Source: Euptelea pleiosperma (Eukaryota; Streptophyta; Magnoliopsida; Ranunculales; Eupteleaceae). From it: 64,000 nucleotides of DNA. A program made the translations under genes and the position numbers. The notes beneath the pieces were generated by a model. That model had not been told where the DNA came from, did no database searches, and saw only the letters and a program-made list of their open reading frames with translations. The stretch spans positions 34,666,502 through 34,730,501 of the forward strand of contig CM068547.1 in assembly GCA_035048495.1 (NCBI GenBank). Direction: 5' to 3'. Positions 1 through 13,500 of this stretch are shown in pieces. Positions within the stretch are counted from its first letter, which is position 1. Each line of letters begins with the position of its first letter.

Positions 1-119
1 CACTACACCGTGGCCCAGCTTCGCACTGAGTTGGTTGGGGGGTTACATGGGGCAACACACCCCTTAACCGAAGGGGAGGGGGGGTTCGGAGAGGTCTTTT
101 CCCGTTAAGGGTGTTTTCG

Positions 120-370
120 TACTTCTACATAGAGATACATAAACCTTAGTTTTGTCTTTGGGTTATATATACCTCGATTGATTAGAGAAGATTATCCATT
201 ATATTGTGTATTTCTTTTCTTAGCTCAAAACATAGGGGAATCGGTGTAGATACGAGGATTTCCCTCAATCTAGAGGGAACCACGTAAATATGTGTTATGA
301 GTAATTGCATCTTTGTTATTTAGATTGTTTATTGTTCTTTCTTCCCAACACTTTGAACCATGGATCGAAG
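120..370 (+). mobile_element. Decayed Ty1/copia-type LTR end
   Basis: The stretch around 160-340 looks like the R-U5 part of a copia LTR: a TATATATA segment near 165, an AACCACGTAAATA motif at 279-291 typical of plant copia LTRs, and a T-rich end running into CCCAACA at 346-352. It is followed by a weak primer-binding-like segment and an ATG (GAACCATGGATCG, 355-367). The reading frame after it breaks at once, so no gag is preserved. No second LTR is visible, so this is a fragment. The assignment rests on motif resemblance only. Confidence 0.4.
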
Positions 371-1400
371 TTGCGCATGAAAAATTGGTGAGAGGGAGAG
401 GAAAGTGGTTGGTAGTTTGTAGTTCTCTTGGTAGGCAAATTTGGTAGTTCAATTACTTTCAATCTTCTGATATTTATTATTTGGTAGATTTCAGCTATTT
501 GTTGTTTGCTTATCCATCTATTTATTAGGGTTCTCCCACGTTGAGACACGTAAGTGGAAGTTAAAGAGGGCGTACTACCCATCAAGGATTCAGCTTTTCG
601 GGCGTCCTTACAAGATCATCCACCTACACAGCAATCCAATTAATGATGTTCTCATCATCAACAATATCTGTATTTCTTCTCCAACTCTCAAGCCCCACGT
701 GGGCCCTACACAAATCTTATAGGCCCCACACGGTTCCATGTCTTGGTGAAACTGTGGCCAGCAAGAAAGTTAAGAGAGACTGGATGCACGAAACGTTTGC
801 TATGACTACCTCCACCATTTATTTTTTCTTAAAGGACTTTCTTTTGCTTTTGTGTACGTGGATACAGTTGGGCTGCCAAACTCGGGCATCCATCATCAGA
901 GCGGGTGTGATGCCTTTTTCTGGGTTTTTTTTGGACTATACATTTGATTAGATGTTAGTATTTTAGCTCCAATTGGGCCCACTACATGAATTGCCAACCT
1001 GGTCATGACGCTCATCTAGGATTTTTTATTTATTGCCATTATCATGCTGGCTACACTAGGCCCGGTTTAACCTAGCTTCTTCATATATCACTTTTTTTTT
1101 TTGAAATATATTTATATTTATATATAAATAATAGGGTATTTATTGGTTGGGAATTCAAAACCTAGGAGAGTTTCCTGGCTGCTAACCCTTACAGAGCTCT
1201 TGTCTTGAACGCTGACTTTCGATAGGTCAATATGTCTAAGTGCATTTTAGACATGCTGGCCTTTAAAATTAGTAGGTGAGAAGATAAGGTTGGACCTCCT
1301 AACCTACTAGGTGTTTGTAACTATGCATGAAAGGTTTTTTTTTTTTAGAGAGGGAGAGAGAACAGGTTCCGAGGACACGCATTTTCTGACTCGTATGTTC
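351..1400. other. Intergenic, no gene recognised
   Basis: Open frames here are short and have no recognisable domain. There are A/T-rich simple tracts near 1090-1130 and no coding pattern. I see nothing else that can be supported. Confidence 0.5.
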
Positions 1401-1405
1401 ACTTG

Positions 1406-1500
1406 TGCTCTCGGCCGTGGATTTCGAGAATTCAATGGTGGTTTTGCTTTGTCAGAACTATTAACCACCGTTGGATTCTCGGAATTCACGCCCGAGCACC
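1406..1500. mobile_element. MITE-like hairpin, copy 1
   Basis: Imperfect inverted repeat with arms of about 36 bp: the left arm reads TGCTCTCGGCCGTGGATTTC..., and the right arm is its complement ending CACGCCCGAGCACC. A related hairpin lies at 37139-37252. Outside the hairpin, GGTTCCGAGGACAC (about 1364) and GGTTCCCGAGGACAC (about 1536) form a direct repeat that may mark the true element edges. There is no coding capacity. Confidence 0.55.
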
Positions 1501-1559
1501 CCAGTAAAATTACTAGTGCAAAAAGGGGAGTCCCCGGTTCCCGAGGACACACTTTTTAC

Positions 1560-2750
1560 ATTTTTATTTATTTATAAGTTTGATAAATATATTGTGAAGG
1601 TTGGGAACAGATAAATATATTATGAGCTAATTTATGTGACTTGGGGATTCATTATTACTAAAATTTGAATTGATTAAGTCGACCGTTATGCCCCATAATA
1701 CATTTTTTTTTTTGTCATTATCGGAACATATTAGATATAACATTCGGGTTGTAACCTAATAACATGTGACTCTATTCGTAAATTAGGGCTAGCCCTTCAG
1801 GACATAAAAACTATCAATTCTTAGACAGTGGGGCTTTCAGAAAGATCAGTCGAATCTAACCCACGACGATTAAATTTAAATTTATTTATTTTTTTTAAAT
1901 TCTTCGTTTGGCGGGTAGTTGAGTTAAGCTAGATTTAGTTAAATAAATAAGGTGCAGTTTGAGGTCATCATCATTTAGTATATGTATGATAGCACTAACT
2001 GTAATTAGGTTTTAATTGAATACAAGTGGGGCCAGAAGCCCAAAAAAAATGGATGTGATGGGAGATTTGTCTTTGGCTAACAATCTCAAATTGAGATACT
2101 CACATATGGAATATAAGTGGGGTTAGTAAAAGATGGACTAAAGCTAGTCAAATGTGGGTTCTATTGATTGGTTGCTTTTGCCTTAAGAGTGTTTGGTTAC
2201 AGCTATCCTTTTTTGTTTGCATGGAGGATGGGAGTAGAAAAATACTCTTTTTTAAGTTGCTTAAGAGGGAGTGACATTTGAAGTTGACATCCACTTTTTT
2301 TCTTTGATTTTTCTAGCCATATGCCCTTAAATATACAAACTATGGACTGTACTTATAAGGGCATACCCACAACCAAGATTCTATAAAGTGGGGGTGTCAT
2401 AGGTATACCCTACAGAAATATGACATCACCTTAGCTAACAACATCTGTTATTACCTTTACACGCAGTAGGGCATTTAGAGTGAAATGAAATATCCGCATA
2501 ATCTGTTGCAAGATCTGATCTCCAACTTTAGGATCACAAAAGTCCATCCACCACTTAATCAGACTAAAGGCTAGATTGACTAGAATCCAAACTTATATAT
2601 ATATATATAAACCAGTTATTGTGACTCGACTCGTTTATCGGCTCTCGATTTTATATATGTATGTATGTGTGTGTGTATATATGTATACTCACGATTCATC
2701 AGGTGGGTAGGGAAAATTTTCTCTCGTGCACATTGCTTAACCTAAGGGCA
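1560..2750. other. Intergenic AT-rich sequence
   Basis: No gene or RNA is seen. Simple repeats are present, including a short TA run near 2600-2610 and a TATG/TG tract at about 2655-2690. Confidence 0.5.
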
Positions 2751-2757
2751 TCACGTA

Positions 2758-2872
2758 AATCAAGATCTGTCCATCAATACATTGGGAGGTCGCGGCCTAC
2801 ATGATTAGATAGGAGATCATTTAAAAGTCTCTGAGCCCACCTCCCCATGTATTAATTGACGGTCTTTGATTC
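2758..2872. mobile_element. Small inverted-repeat element
   Basis: Arms of about 40 bp: AATCAAGATCTGTCCATCAA at the left pairs with the complement of TTGACGGTCTTTGATT at the right, and the pairing continues through a shared ATACATNGGGAGGT core. It looks like a MITE remnant of about 115 bp. No target-site duplication was identified. Confidence 0.45.
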
Positions 2873-3540
2873 TTATGTTTTAAAATTCGATTTGATTGTA
2901 TTTCGAGCCGACTTGACATACAAACTCGGATTGGCGTGAGGATTTTTTTTTTTTTTCAAAAAAGAAGGAAAATGTTAAAACAGCTGCATCATATCAATTT
3001 TCTCATATAAGAAAGACAAATGAAACTTTTCTATGTGCCATCCCAGAATGTGAAAACCAGCAACAAAAACCACCAATTTGAATCGTTATGATGCATTGAT
3101 GCAAGCAAAAGTTGATTGAGAGGGAGCTATAAAAGCTCTTGTGTCACCCATCCCTAATTTCTCCAGGTCTTACCTCAAATTAGCCTTCCACAGTTAGTGC
3201 CTTACGCATGTGGGGCATTTTCATGTTAAACCCTCCCCCTCGTCCTTTATTTCTTTAATTTGTGGGGCCAGGGAAGAACCCCACGTCCTATATTTTTGAT
3301 TTGTGGGGGCCATGGAAGAACCTCGCGTCCTATATTTTTAAGAATTTGTAGTAGTGGAAGCCACTTCAAAGTTCCAAGTTCAAACAACCACGTGACGATG
3401 TTACCACAAACACACACATGTGTTCACTCTACATAAGTCACTCCCTCTATAAATATATATTTTTTAATATAAGCTACTATGCTCTTACCCTTCTCTTTCA
3501 CTTTACAGTTATGTTTTGGCTGGTTCGAAATATATATGTA

Positions 3541-3567
3541 TATTTATTTATTTATTTATTTATTTAT
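3541..3567. repeat. (TTTA)n microsatellite
   Basis: About six to seven uninterrupted TTTA units. The surrounding 2.9-4.3 kb is AT-rich, with no gene seen. Confidence 0.85.
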
Positions 3568-4334
3568 ATAAGATAATGAAGACTATGGTGCACTGTCATT
3601 CACATCCCATGTTTTGACTTTAGAAATTGATGAATTTATTTATAAAAAAAAAAAAAAATTCTATAAATTAATATGTTTTGACCCACATATAAGTTTAATA
3701 ATTCGCGAAACCCATGCAACTACCGACACATGCGACGAACGGAAGTACGCGTGCATGTACGTATGTACGTGGAACGATTGAAAAAAACATTTATTATAGG
3801 CATTTGTAGAACTAATCACGAGAAAAATTAATATGTATAATAACAATTATTTTTGTTTTAGAAATCGGACCGTACAGGGCACAGTGCGGGTACTAGTGAT
3901 CGAGATAAAGTCAAAACCAGCCATGGCCAGTTGGCTAAGGTTCTTTGACAGGCTAATATGGCAGTTTTTCTATTAAGATTAAGGATATTTTGATTCTTTA
4001 CATGTTTTTTTTTTTTTTAAAGTGCTTAATTAAGTGATAATTAATCGTAATCGTGGACTAGCCGATTCTAGTGGTTGTCCTCGTTGAATCTTGACACGTC
4101 AGTTGTGGGGTCAATGTTGATTAAATTAGAAGTTTCGAAATTAGAGCTTGGGCCGGGTTTACAACTTAAAATATAAAATATAAAATAATGTTTCCGCATA
4201 TGCATGCGTAGTATAGTGCAATTTTAATGTGACATTTTGCCATCTCTATGAAATTATGATTAGTGTGCAAGGACACACTAGCTAGGTCTGCCATTTCTTC
4301 TTCTTCTTCTTTTCTCTTTTATCTTCATTTTTAC

Positions 4335-4656
4335 AATGGTTTAAAAAACTGCCGTTATAATGAAAATAACAGCCGTTATAACGGATTCGGACCTCACCCA
4401 TTACTTTATGTATCGTCAAAACACCCAAAAAATAACGGCTGTTGTAGGAAAAATTGTAAAAAAACGGCCATTTTTTTCATTATTTTCCGTTATATTCTGT
4501 TTTTCCCCTTATTTTTCATTTTTGAAATTTGAATTTCAGCGCCATTTTTTCCGTTATTTTCTATTTTTACCCCTGAACGGTACAATTCGCTATAACGGAA
4601 AAAATGGTAACGCCCCCAGTCCGTTATACTGTTATAACGGTGCCTTTTAAACCTTG
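4335..4656. mobile_element. hAT-like MITE with AACGG motifs, copy 1
   Basis: 322-bp element with terminal inverted repeats AATGGTTTAAAA... and ...TTTTAAACCTTG. It is rich in the subterminal palindromic motif GTTATAACGG. Flanking 8-mers ATTTTTAC (4327-4334) and ATTTTTCC (4657-4664) match at 7 of 8 positions, which fits an aged hAT 8-bp target duplication. Related copies lie at 5123, 38299 and 44282. It encodes nothing. Confidence 0.7.
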
Positions 4657-5122
4657 ATTTTTCCCTCCTATTTCTCTAAAATTCCAGTCACTTAAGTACA
4701 ATTACAAAAATGCCCATAAATTAGAACCTTAAAGTCGAATTATCATGGGGGTTTTGGTGAATGTTTTAGAAATCTTATAATTGTTTAGTTTGTTAGAGAA
4801 AGCCAATTTTGATATAAAATTGTGTTTGGGGTCATGAATCATTGGGCCAAGGGTTGGATCAGATCTGAATATTCTAAAAGGGAATTTTAGGTATTTAATG
4901 AAACTTGGGGTTTACTTTGACTTGATAACCTTCAAGTTATTTTATGTTTCTTCAACCCAATTAGTTATTGGTTGAAGAGTTGTAGGTCCTAACAAAGTCT
5001 CATTTTCTAAGAATTAATCTACTGAATTTCCACTGATAGAAAGGTTATATTAATCCTTTAACGAAGTCATAGATTAATTGGAGGCTTGGAGCATATAATG
5101 GAGGCGCTCCTATAGTTTTGAT

Positions 5123-5290
5123 CAAGGTTTAAAGGAGGTCATTTTAACAGTATAACAGACTCGAGACGTTACCGTTAAAACCGTTAAAACGGATTGTAAT
5201 AGACATGGGCAAAATGGAAAAAAATATATAATTTAAAGGAAAAATGGTGTTGAAATTCAAAATTAACAAAAAAAATGGAATTTAACAGAC
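5123..5290. mobile_element. hAT-like MITE, copy 2 (truncated)
   Basis: Begins CAAGGTTTAAAGGAGG like the other copies and repeats the family's AACAGTATAACAGACT and GTTAAAACGG motifs. The right terminus is missing; similarity fades by about 5290. Confidence 0.6.
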
Positions 5291-5650
5291 TCAGGAGTAG
5301 AGGCAAGATCAGAAGACAGATAAAAAATAAAGCGAAGGCTACATCACAGAAGGGCCAGAATCATATGCAAAAGTGGAAAAGGCAGCGTACTATTGTAATT
5401 GAGAAATCTACAACGGTATAGTTCTTACTTAGTCAGTTCAGCAGGCGGTGTCGAAGAGATTTGACGGACATTAATGTTTCAATTCTTGAGAGTGAGGACA
5501 TCCTGCTAAGGATTGTCTCAAGTCGAAGATGAATAGAGATCAGGTTACGGTGTAGTCAGAACTTAAGAAATTCATAGGACAATGCTATAATTATAAAAAA
5601 GGGAGGAGACATTTGGTTAGGAATTGTCCTAAACCTTCGACCTTGCAGTG
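5285..5650 (+). pseudogene. Ty3/gypsy gag nucleocapsid remnant
   Basis: Translating across frameshifts gives two degraded zinc knuckles. One resembles the CFNC-type (GHPAKDCLKSKMNRDQV around 5500-5545). The second reads GQCYNYKKGRRHLVRNCPKP around 5578-5635. This spacing of paired CCHC boxes is typical of gypsy-type gag. Stops and a frameshift break it, and no pol domain follows. The preceding basic segment (RRQIKNKAKATSQKGQ) fits a nucleocapsid linker. Confidence 0.6.
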
Positions 5651-6500
5651 GTACATGGAGAAGTGGATTCTATTGAAAATGTCGTAAAAGGTTTCATCAT
5701 TGTTTATAAATATCGTTTGGATAGTATTATGTTGAGTTGAATTTTATATATATCCTTTCTTTTGTGTGCCTTCATTTATGCATTAGATTTGCGGCATGAG
5801 GGATTAGGTGTAGTCTTATCACAATCTTTTCTTTGGATTATTTCATATAAATAACTATAGTTAATTTCCACCTAATGTAATGCATTAATTAATTGAACAT
5901 ATTTATTATATAACTAATATAATTAACCTATCCTCACAACCCATAGGTCCTAGGTCATGGGCCGGGCCGGGCCGGGCCATGGGTTGGTTATGGCTCTGAG
6001 AATTGGGGCATGATTGTATTCGTCAAAATACCATTCTCTAAAGCATAGGTGCCAGAAAGAGAATGGAATAGATACGAGAAACAGAAACAAGAAATGGGCC
6101 TTAAAATTTCGCGTGATATGGAAAGATAGGAAACGACAATGGAAACAACATGAAAAACAATAGGTGCTCCTTGACTAGGGCCTACTTTTTTAGAGATTTT
6201 TTATGTCAAAAATTAACATATGAGGTAATCTCGTACGTCCATCTAATCTATGTATGCAGTATTTCGATGACCCAAAATAATGTGATATATGATCAATTTA
6301 TTTTTTATATTTAGGGAAATGGGGAATGATGGTTGAAGTAAACAAGTTGATTTACCATGTAGATAAACAAACGAATAGAGAGATACATAAGGCGGCCGGG
6401 AATCTTAGTCATGAATCTTTTGGTAAATCCCTCTTTACCTATATTCTCATTGGCTCATTGTCTGTACGAGGGAGATTAGGGCCCATAAGTCGGTTTAGAG
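5650..6500. other. Intergenic, no gene recognised
   Basis: AT-rich, with a short GGGCC tandem (about 5958-5977) of the same flavour as the GGCCC-rich patch at 6870-7210. No credible coding frame. Confidence 0.5.
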
Positions 6501-6501
6501 C

Positions 6502-6860
6502 TACACCCATTTCTTATCTTCAATTCTTACACTGGGTGGGTAGGGCCCATATGGAGATCATTTCGGACAATCCAACTATACATTGAGTTTTAATGCCATG
6601 ATGATCATCACCAAAAATCAGTCCATTTCAACCTTGCTGATTATTTGTTAAAAATAAAAAATAAAAAAGAAAAATCTAAAGTAACGGTTTAATTGGATGG
6701 TCTGGATCTCTCAAAATTAAGACAATTTTTCATGAGGTTAGGAATGTCAAAATGGACATTTTTTATTTTTTTTGTCGCGGGTGGTCTCCACAAGGTCCAA
6801 AATGATATCAATATGGGCCCCACCACTGGGTGTAAGAACTGAATGTAAGAAATGGGTGTA
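6502..6860. mobile_element. MITE with about 60-bp inverted repeats
   Basis: The left arm (ACACCCATTTCTTATCTTCA..., on through GGGCCCATATGGAGATCATTT) is matched by the inverted right arm at about 6790-6860 (complement of AAGAAATGGGTGT with GGGCCCATATTGATATCATTT). The element is about 360 bp with an AT-rich centre. A relative interrupted by a Helitron lies at 35519-37015. It encodes no protein. Confidence 0.7.
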
Positions 6861-6869
6861 AATTTGGCC

Positions 6870-7215
6870 CGCAGCCTAGCCCGGCCCAGATTTTTCAGGC
6901 CAAAGCTCAGCCCGTTTGGGTCCTTGGACTGGGCCGATGCTTGCCCCTTGAAGCCCAATCCGGGCCTCAGGCCCGGCCCGAAACCAACCCGAATAAAAAA
7001 TGGCCCAACCAGGCCCAAAACTGATCCGGGCCCGACCTCGGCCCACACACGACTCCTTTTAATTTTTTTTTTTTTTTTTAATGACCTTTTTTTGCCCGGC
7101 CTGAGGCCCAGCCCCTTACGAGCTTCAGACTGGGCCCGAGCCTAGGCCTTGGGATTTAGCCTGGCCCGGCCGAGAAACAGAGTAGGCCCGAGGTGGGCTG
7201 GCCCGTTGGGATTTT
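6870..7215. repeat. GGCCCGGCC-rich repeat
   Basis: Dense irregular repeats of GGCCC/GGGCC blocks separated by short spacers. This is a common type of degenerate plant repeat. Open frames crossing it are compositional artefacts. It sits just upstream of the CTU2 promoter region. Confidence 0.6.
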
Positions 7216-7507
7216 TTTTAGATTTTCCCACAATAGCAGAAATCCAGGCGGTTGGATGTTGAATTATTTAGGTCGAATGATTCGCCAATTCAACCGCCCT
7301 GGTTGAACGGGTCGGGCGATGGAAAATCGATCGTTAGTAAAATAGCTGGGTCGACCTCCTCCTGGACCTGGACTGGTTGAAGGTCTGGGTCACCGGTTCA
7401 ACCGGCAAGGCCGATCCCGGTTTTCAGAACATTAAATCAAACAGCCTCCTCCCAACTCGAAATAGAGTTAACGCTGCAACCAAACACCCTCTTAAATACA
7501 GGGTTTC

Positions 7508-7534
7508 GGAGAGAGAGAGAGAGAGAGAGAGAGG
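7508..7534 (+). repeat. (GA)n tract in CTU2 leader
   Basis: About 13 GA units beginning 80 bp upstream of the CTU2 start codon, probably in the 5'UTR or core promoter. A TATA-like TAAATACA lies at 7493. GA tracts are frequent in plant leaders. No further regulatory claim is made. Confidence 0.7.
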
Positions 7535-7587
7535 TTTAAAGGAAAAGAACCCAACAACACATTAAAGGCCAAAATCCACTGTGAAGA

Positions 7588-10500
7588 ATGGCGTGTGCAG
7601 CTGCATCATGCCGTTCTGGTGGCTGCAAGAAGGAGGAGGAAGAGGTAGTTTTGGAAGGCCAAGGGCCTATAACTACTACTGCTACTTTCCCACTTAGGGA
7701 TGATCATCTTCGCCGTCTGTGCTTCAAGTGCAAGGCCGATGAAGCCATCGCAGGCGTTGAAGGGAGCAACCTTTGCCTCGGCTGTTTCCGTTGTTCTCTC
7801 TTTGGAAAGTTCAAGCAAGCTGTCACCTCCCACGCCTTGATATGCCCCACTGATAATGTCCTCGTCGCCTTCTCCGGCGGTCCTGCCTCCAGGTTTCCAT
7901 CCCCACCCCACAAAAAAAACAGATTTTTTTTATCATGTTTTTACTTAGAGAATTGTAGTTTAGCATTAGTGACCACCAGTGATTGAGATTGAGAAATATA
8001 TCTAAATATATGACACATGAAAATTTCCTTATGATTGAAGAGGGACCATTCTCTGTATTGTTTAACACAACCATATTTCTCTTATTATAGTGACCTCTAA
8101 AATTAAAGATGATTAGTATATTCGGCTTGGGATTTGAACATATTTTTCGGAAAGATTGTGTTATCAACATAATTGCAGAAGGGCAATTGACAGTCCATTT
8201 ACCAATACCTTAAATTCTCTTCTTACATTACAATCTGCCGCCGTGCTCGCGCTAATGATATATAAATAAATCCCAGGCTGTGGGTCTCGTTGTTTATATC
8301 CTACAACTTGCAAAATCTGTATTCAAACGCTTAATGATACGTACAAGTTGCCAATATATTCACATTTACAACAGATAAGCTTGTGTGTGCAATTTTGACC
8401 AGGACCCTACGAACACATCAACTCAATTTGTTACATTTAGGGATCTTTTGTTTTGCCACTTTTTTTTCTATTTTCTTTCTTATTTTATTTACGCTGGACT
8501 AGTTATTTGAGAGTGAAACAAGTTTTATAATTTCTATGAGATTAATGAGTTTATTTCAGAGAAAGAAGGAAATATGTGTTAGAGGCGCCAAGGAATTTTA
8601 ATTTTTTCTATATTTAGATATTCTTGAAAACTCTGATTTGTGGTTAGCCTTCTGGTAGAGACTATAGTTGTTCGTCCACCAATTAATGGCATCTCTGTGA
8701 ACAGTTTTTCGTTTCAATTTTTCTACTTCACACTATTTGAAATCGAAATTTTGGTTCCTGAACAAATGCATTACTGTTCCAGGGTTGCTCTACAATTTGT
8801 ACATGAGATGCAACAAAAAGCACAAAGGAATTTAGATGCAAGTAGAGATAAATCATATCCAGTATTCGGTGTCGGAGTTGCTTTCATTGATCAAAGTGCT
8901 ATTTCTCCCATTTCTTCGCATGAATTGGACAAAGCAATTCAAGATATGAGATTAATTGTGTCAAGTTTAGTTCCACCAGCGAAAGAATTGCATATTATGC
9001 ACATTGAAAGTATTTGTTCTTCGGATTCCAAGGATGGAAGGAACAGTTTGATAGAGTTATTAGGTACTATTACTGATGTCACTGGGAAGGAAGATCTTTT
9101 GCAGCATCTCCGTATGCTATCCTTACAGAAGGTTCAATTTTCTTGTTATTCATTTTCAAGTGTAGCATAAAGGGAAGGGTCATTTTTCAGACTGTTATGT
9201 TTATCTTCTGCAGATTGCTTTTGACAACGGGTATAACAAATTGGTATTAGGATCATGCACATCGAGGATTGCTTGCCATGTTATTTCAGCAACTGTGAAG
9301 GTTTGTCACTGGTTTTATGTTATAGAGATCGATTGCCTCAAATAACCCCAAAATTCCCTTTCCTTTAGAAAACTGAAAATCTACTTCTGATTTTTTTTTT
9401 AATGTAATGAGTATATGGATTGATGTAAAATTTTACAATGAACTCCTTGAAAAGAAGAAAAACACTAAAGAGGGGAATTATGAATGGAAACAATTTCAGA
9501 TTGATTAAAATAAAGCAGAAAGAGTTAAATTGACCATTTTTTTATAGGTTATGAAAAGTAAGAAACACAATATAAATTGAAGAGGAAATCAATTCATATG
9601 ATTGCATTACTGCCACACTCAAAAAGAAGGAAGTCCTTTCAACTGACCTACATGATGGGTGTTACCTTAAGAATAATGCAATACTTTCACCGATATATCT
9701 GATTGTAGGAGTTTTCCAAAGAGCAAGGGTGTTTAAGGATGTGAGCACTCACACATGTTGCTGTATGTATGCATCATGTGCACTTGCATGCACGTGGGAA
9801 CTCTCTACTATGTTATTGTACTCTTGTAACTTCCTACAGTATTTTTTTATATCTTTATCGTTCTGCTACTTTAATGTATATGATTGAGTTTGTGGGCATC
9901 CATATGCACATGCATCTGTACCATCTTTTGTTGCGAAAACTTTAAGAGATCAAAATAATAAGTAAAAAAAACGAGTAACAGAATAAATATTAAACATTAT
10001 TTACCAACAAAAGAAAACAATGAACAATAATTATCATAGATAGCAAACGTACAACAGTGTCCCCCTATATTAATGATTGTGTAATAAATTTTTTTTAGAA
10101 AGAAGGTTGGTGTGTACTATCCATGGTTCAAAGTTTCGGCTGAAACTTAAACATTTGGCCTGTTTCGTTTCGGTTTATACATAGGACAAGGCAATATACA
10201 TTTCAGTTGGTTTCGTTTGAAACCAAGTTTCACCATAGCAAATGGTCAATATGGTTTCACCAGGTTTTGTCCAAAAGCATCGAAACGAAACTTGGCACTT
10301 GCAACCATGGTTCCATCCTCCATACATTACTTTGTTAAGTTGTTAAACACCAAGGTAGTTAAAGACGCAAGGTGCACTTAAGGTGCTAGAACACCTGGCG
10401 CCTGAGGCGCAAGGCGCAATATTAAAAATTATAATAAAAAATATAAAAAAATCAAGAAAAACAACTTCATAATATAACAAACAGTTAATCATTAGGTCAT

Positions 10501-13500
10501 AAAACATAAAAGATAGCAAATGTCCAAAATCTCAAGTAACCCAAAAGAAGTTCTAGTTAACATTGTCATTGTCTAAATACAAAACAAGTAATCAGAAAGC
10601 CATAAAACATAAAAGATAACAAATATCCAAAATCTCAAATAACCCACAATTAGTTCTAGTTAACATCATCATCATCTAAAATATAATGATTAGCTTCATC
10701 TCCATCATCATCGGATGTTCAAAAAAAGAAAAAGAAAAATCATCATCGGATGTGTTAGCCTCCTCAATATATTCTTCTTCTTCTACCTCTGAATTGGCCA
10801 CTACCTCTTCCGGCTCCCTTACTGAAGTCCTTGCCCTTACTCTTGACCTTGATTGTGATCTAGTATTTAATGTTGATTCAGCAGCTCCAATAGCTCTTGC
10901 AACAATACCCTATGTCAATCTATCATCCTCAAACACCAATTCATCTTCTGCTTCTCCACCTTCTATTTCCATCTCCCCAAGTAATCATTCATTGCTTTCA
11001 TTTGAGATAGGGTCAATTGTATCGTGCCTATCATACCGTTGCTTAATATAATAGGTCAAAGTACATAATTTTTACAAAAAAAGCGTATTGTAGTGAGGCT
11101 CGCTCTTGATGCACTTGGATCTGGTCTGAGGCACGCGCCTTACTAAACGCGTCTCGCCTCGACCCTTTTAAGGCGCTTTAGGCGCGCCTCAGTGCGCCTT
11201 GACTATAGAGTTAGACACAACTATTATTGTTTGATAGTCTTCCCTCTCATAAATCTACTTATATTTATTATGTTATAATACATGTGTATAGACATGTCTG
11301 AGTGTCAGGCTTCTTAAAGGGCCATGTCAGACACCTCGTATCTATATTGAGACACTGACACGTGTCTGTGTCATTGTTACATAGGTTGTGATCAAAACCA
11401 AAACCATATTCTATAATACGTTCTTAGAAGAAAAAAAGAATCATAAATGTAATTATATTTTGAAAACCTTGGAAACATAACATAGAGATGCTAAGTCTTG
11501 TCCCTAACGTCAACTAACACACGACACATTTTCATGCAAAGATATTTTCAGAAAAGTAACAATAATATGTCACAGTTTCATAACTGACACAATATATATG
11601 TATATGTATCATCCTCATTATAAGCCTTATCCCAATGATATGGAGCTGTATGTATGTATATGTAATATTATTAAACAGCACTTGGTAACTTAAATAAACA
11701 CATGATATCGCTTATTCTTTTTTCTCAAACTGCTGGATGTATTCGTATATGTATGTTTCCATGTATATGCGTATGTATGCATATTACTTGTGTTGCTCGG
11801 AGTCACATAGGTGCCTATAGGTTCCTTCCCATCCTTTCCCCAAACAACAGAGTTGATTATAACATGCTATTCCATAAGGAGGATAATCGATAGACACTTG
11901 GTTAGGATTACTTTGGGATATAATTTGTATAGCTTTTCTGTGATGTGATGGCCAATCCATCTTCGCAACAAACTGATAGGATACCCAAGCTTGTTAAGCC
12001 CCTATCCTAGGTACCTTGCCAACCTTTACCCAAACAACATGGCATTGGAGTTGATTATGACATGCAATGGCAAAGGGAAAGTAACATGGATGCACACTCG
12101 GTTAGGGACTATTTTTTGGGATGAAATTAATTTTTTTTTCTGTGATGTGATGCTTCTTCCATCTTTTCCCCAACAAATGGATAGGAAACCCAAACCTGTT
12201 AAGGCCCGATTTTTTTTTTTTTTAAAGTATAAACTTTGTTAAGGGGCAAAAACAAGCCAAGGAGATTGAGGAGACCTCCAGAAAAACTAAGAAACCAAAA
12301 GGGAAAGAAAAAGAAAAAATGCTAATCTCCGCTAGCTTGGTTGCTGGTACATGGATTGGTTGCTTCGGCGTCTGGGCTTCAGAAGGAATATTGCATCATT
12401 TATCTTTTTATATTCCTTTATTAATAGAAGTGCCTAGCAGTTACATGTAGGAGTATGTGACATAGCAGCTAACATGTGATGTAACGAGAAAGCAGCAAGA
12501 ACTCTCTTTTTTTGTCTGTTTTTGTTTGGTGCTGCAAGAGCTCTTATTACTATATTTGGTTTCCCAGGGCCAAGGCTACTCTTTACCGGCAGATATACAA
12601 TATGTTGATGCAAGGTGGGAGATCCCGGCGGTGCTTCCTCTTCGTGACTGTCTTGCACAAGAGCTAACCATGCTCTGTCACCTCGAGAGGTTTGTAATTG
12701 TTACCCTCTGCATTATGCTTTTATCATCCAGCTCTATGGCTGTATTATGGGCTGGATCTCATTTTGCAAGGGCAGTTTGAAGACCCTAGAGCTGCTTGAT
12801 GGTCCGCGTTCTGGCATCAATGGTTTGGTGTCATCATTCGTTGCACTCTTGCAGGTAAAGATGAATATTTTTCGTTTCTCTTTTCCTTTCTTCTCCCTCC
12901 AGTGGTCTTCACCATCATTCCTGTTATCAACAAACTCCCTAAAGAAGCTTCTATATTTCAGGAAGAAAATCCTTCCCGCGAGCGCACCATAGTAAGAACA
13001 GCAGAAAAGCTTAGTCCATTTCATTTCAATAGGCTACCAGAAACCAATGACTCAAACGACCATTTGCCATCCCGATGGCGTCGCAAGAATCTGAATCTCA
13101 AATCTAATGAATCCATTTCGTCAGAGTTTCTCTGCCCACTCTGTAGCAGTCCACTCAATAAATCAGACCTGGAAAGTTTGAGAAGTCGGCTTGAGAGTTG
13201 CAAAACAAGTTCTGAAATATTTGGGGCCAGCTGCTGTCCTAGTTGCTGGTTTCAGATAATCCCAAATGAGCCACCATCCATGGAGCAGTTCTATTCACTT
13301 CTACCCCAACCGATGATCACTCGAGCAAAGGATTGCATAGGTGGTGACCAGACTCGGCTGAGGTGATAATTTGCATGTAGCATCATCACTCGGTGGTGCT
13401 TGTTACATTTTTTGCTTGATGAATTATATAATTCCAAATGGTTGGGAGAAGTACAAGGAAAATATTACTTCCAACTCGTTTCATGCTGATTTGGTTTTTA

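Noticed and set aside
6689..7145. Overlapping Pro/Gly/Arg-rich frames on both strands
   Set aside because: They are caused by the GGCCCGGCC repeat, which keeps several frames open.
10686..11051. Ser-rich 121-aa protein
   Set aside because: It lies wholly inside a hAT element and is low-complexity. The opposite strand is acidic, as in transposase tails. No start context or homology was recognised.
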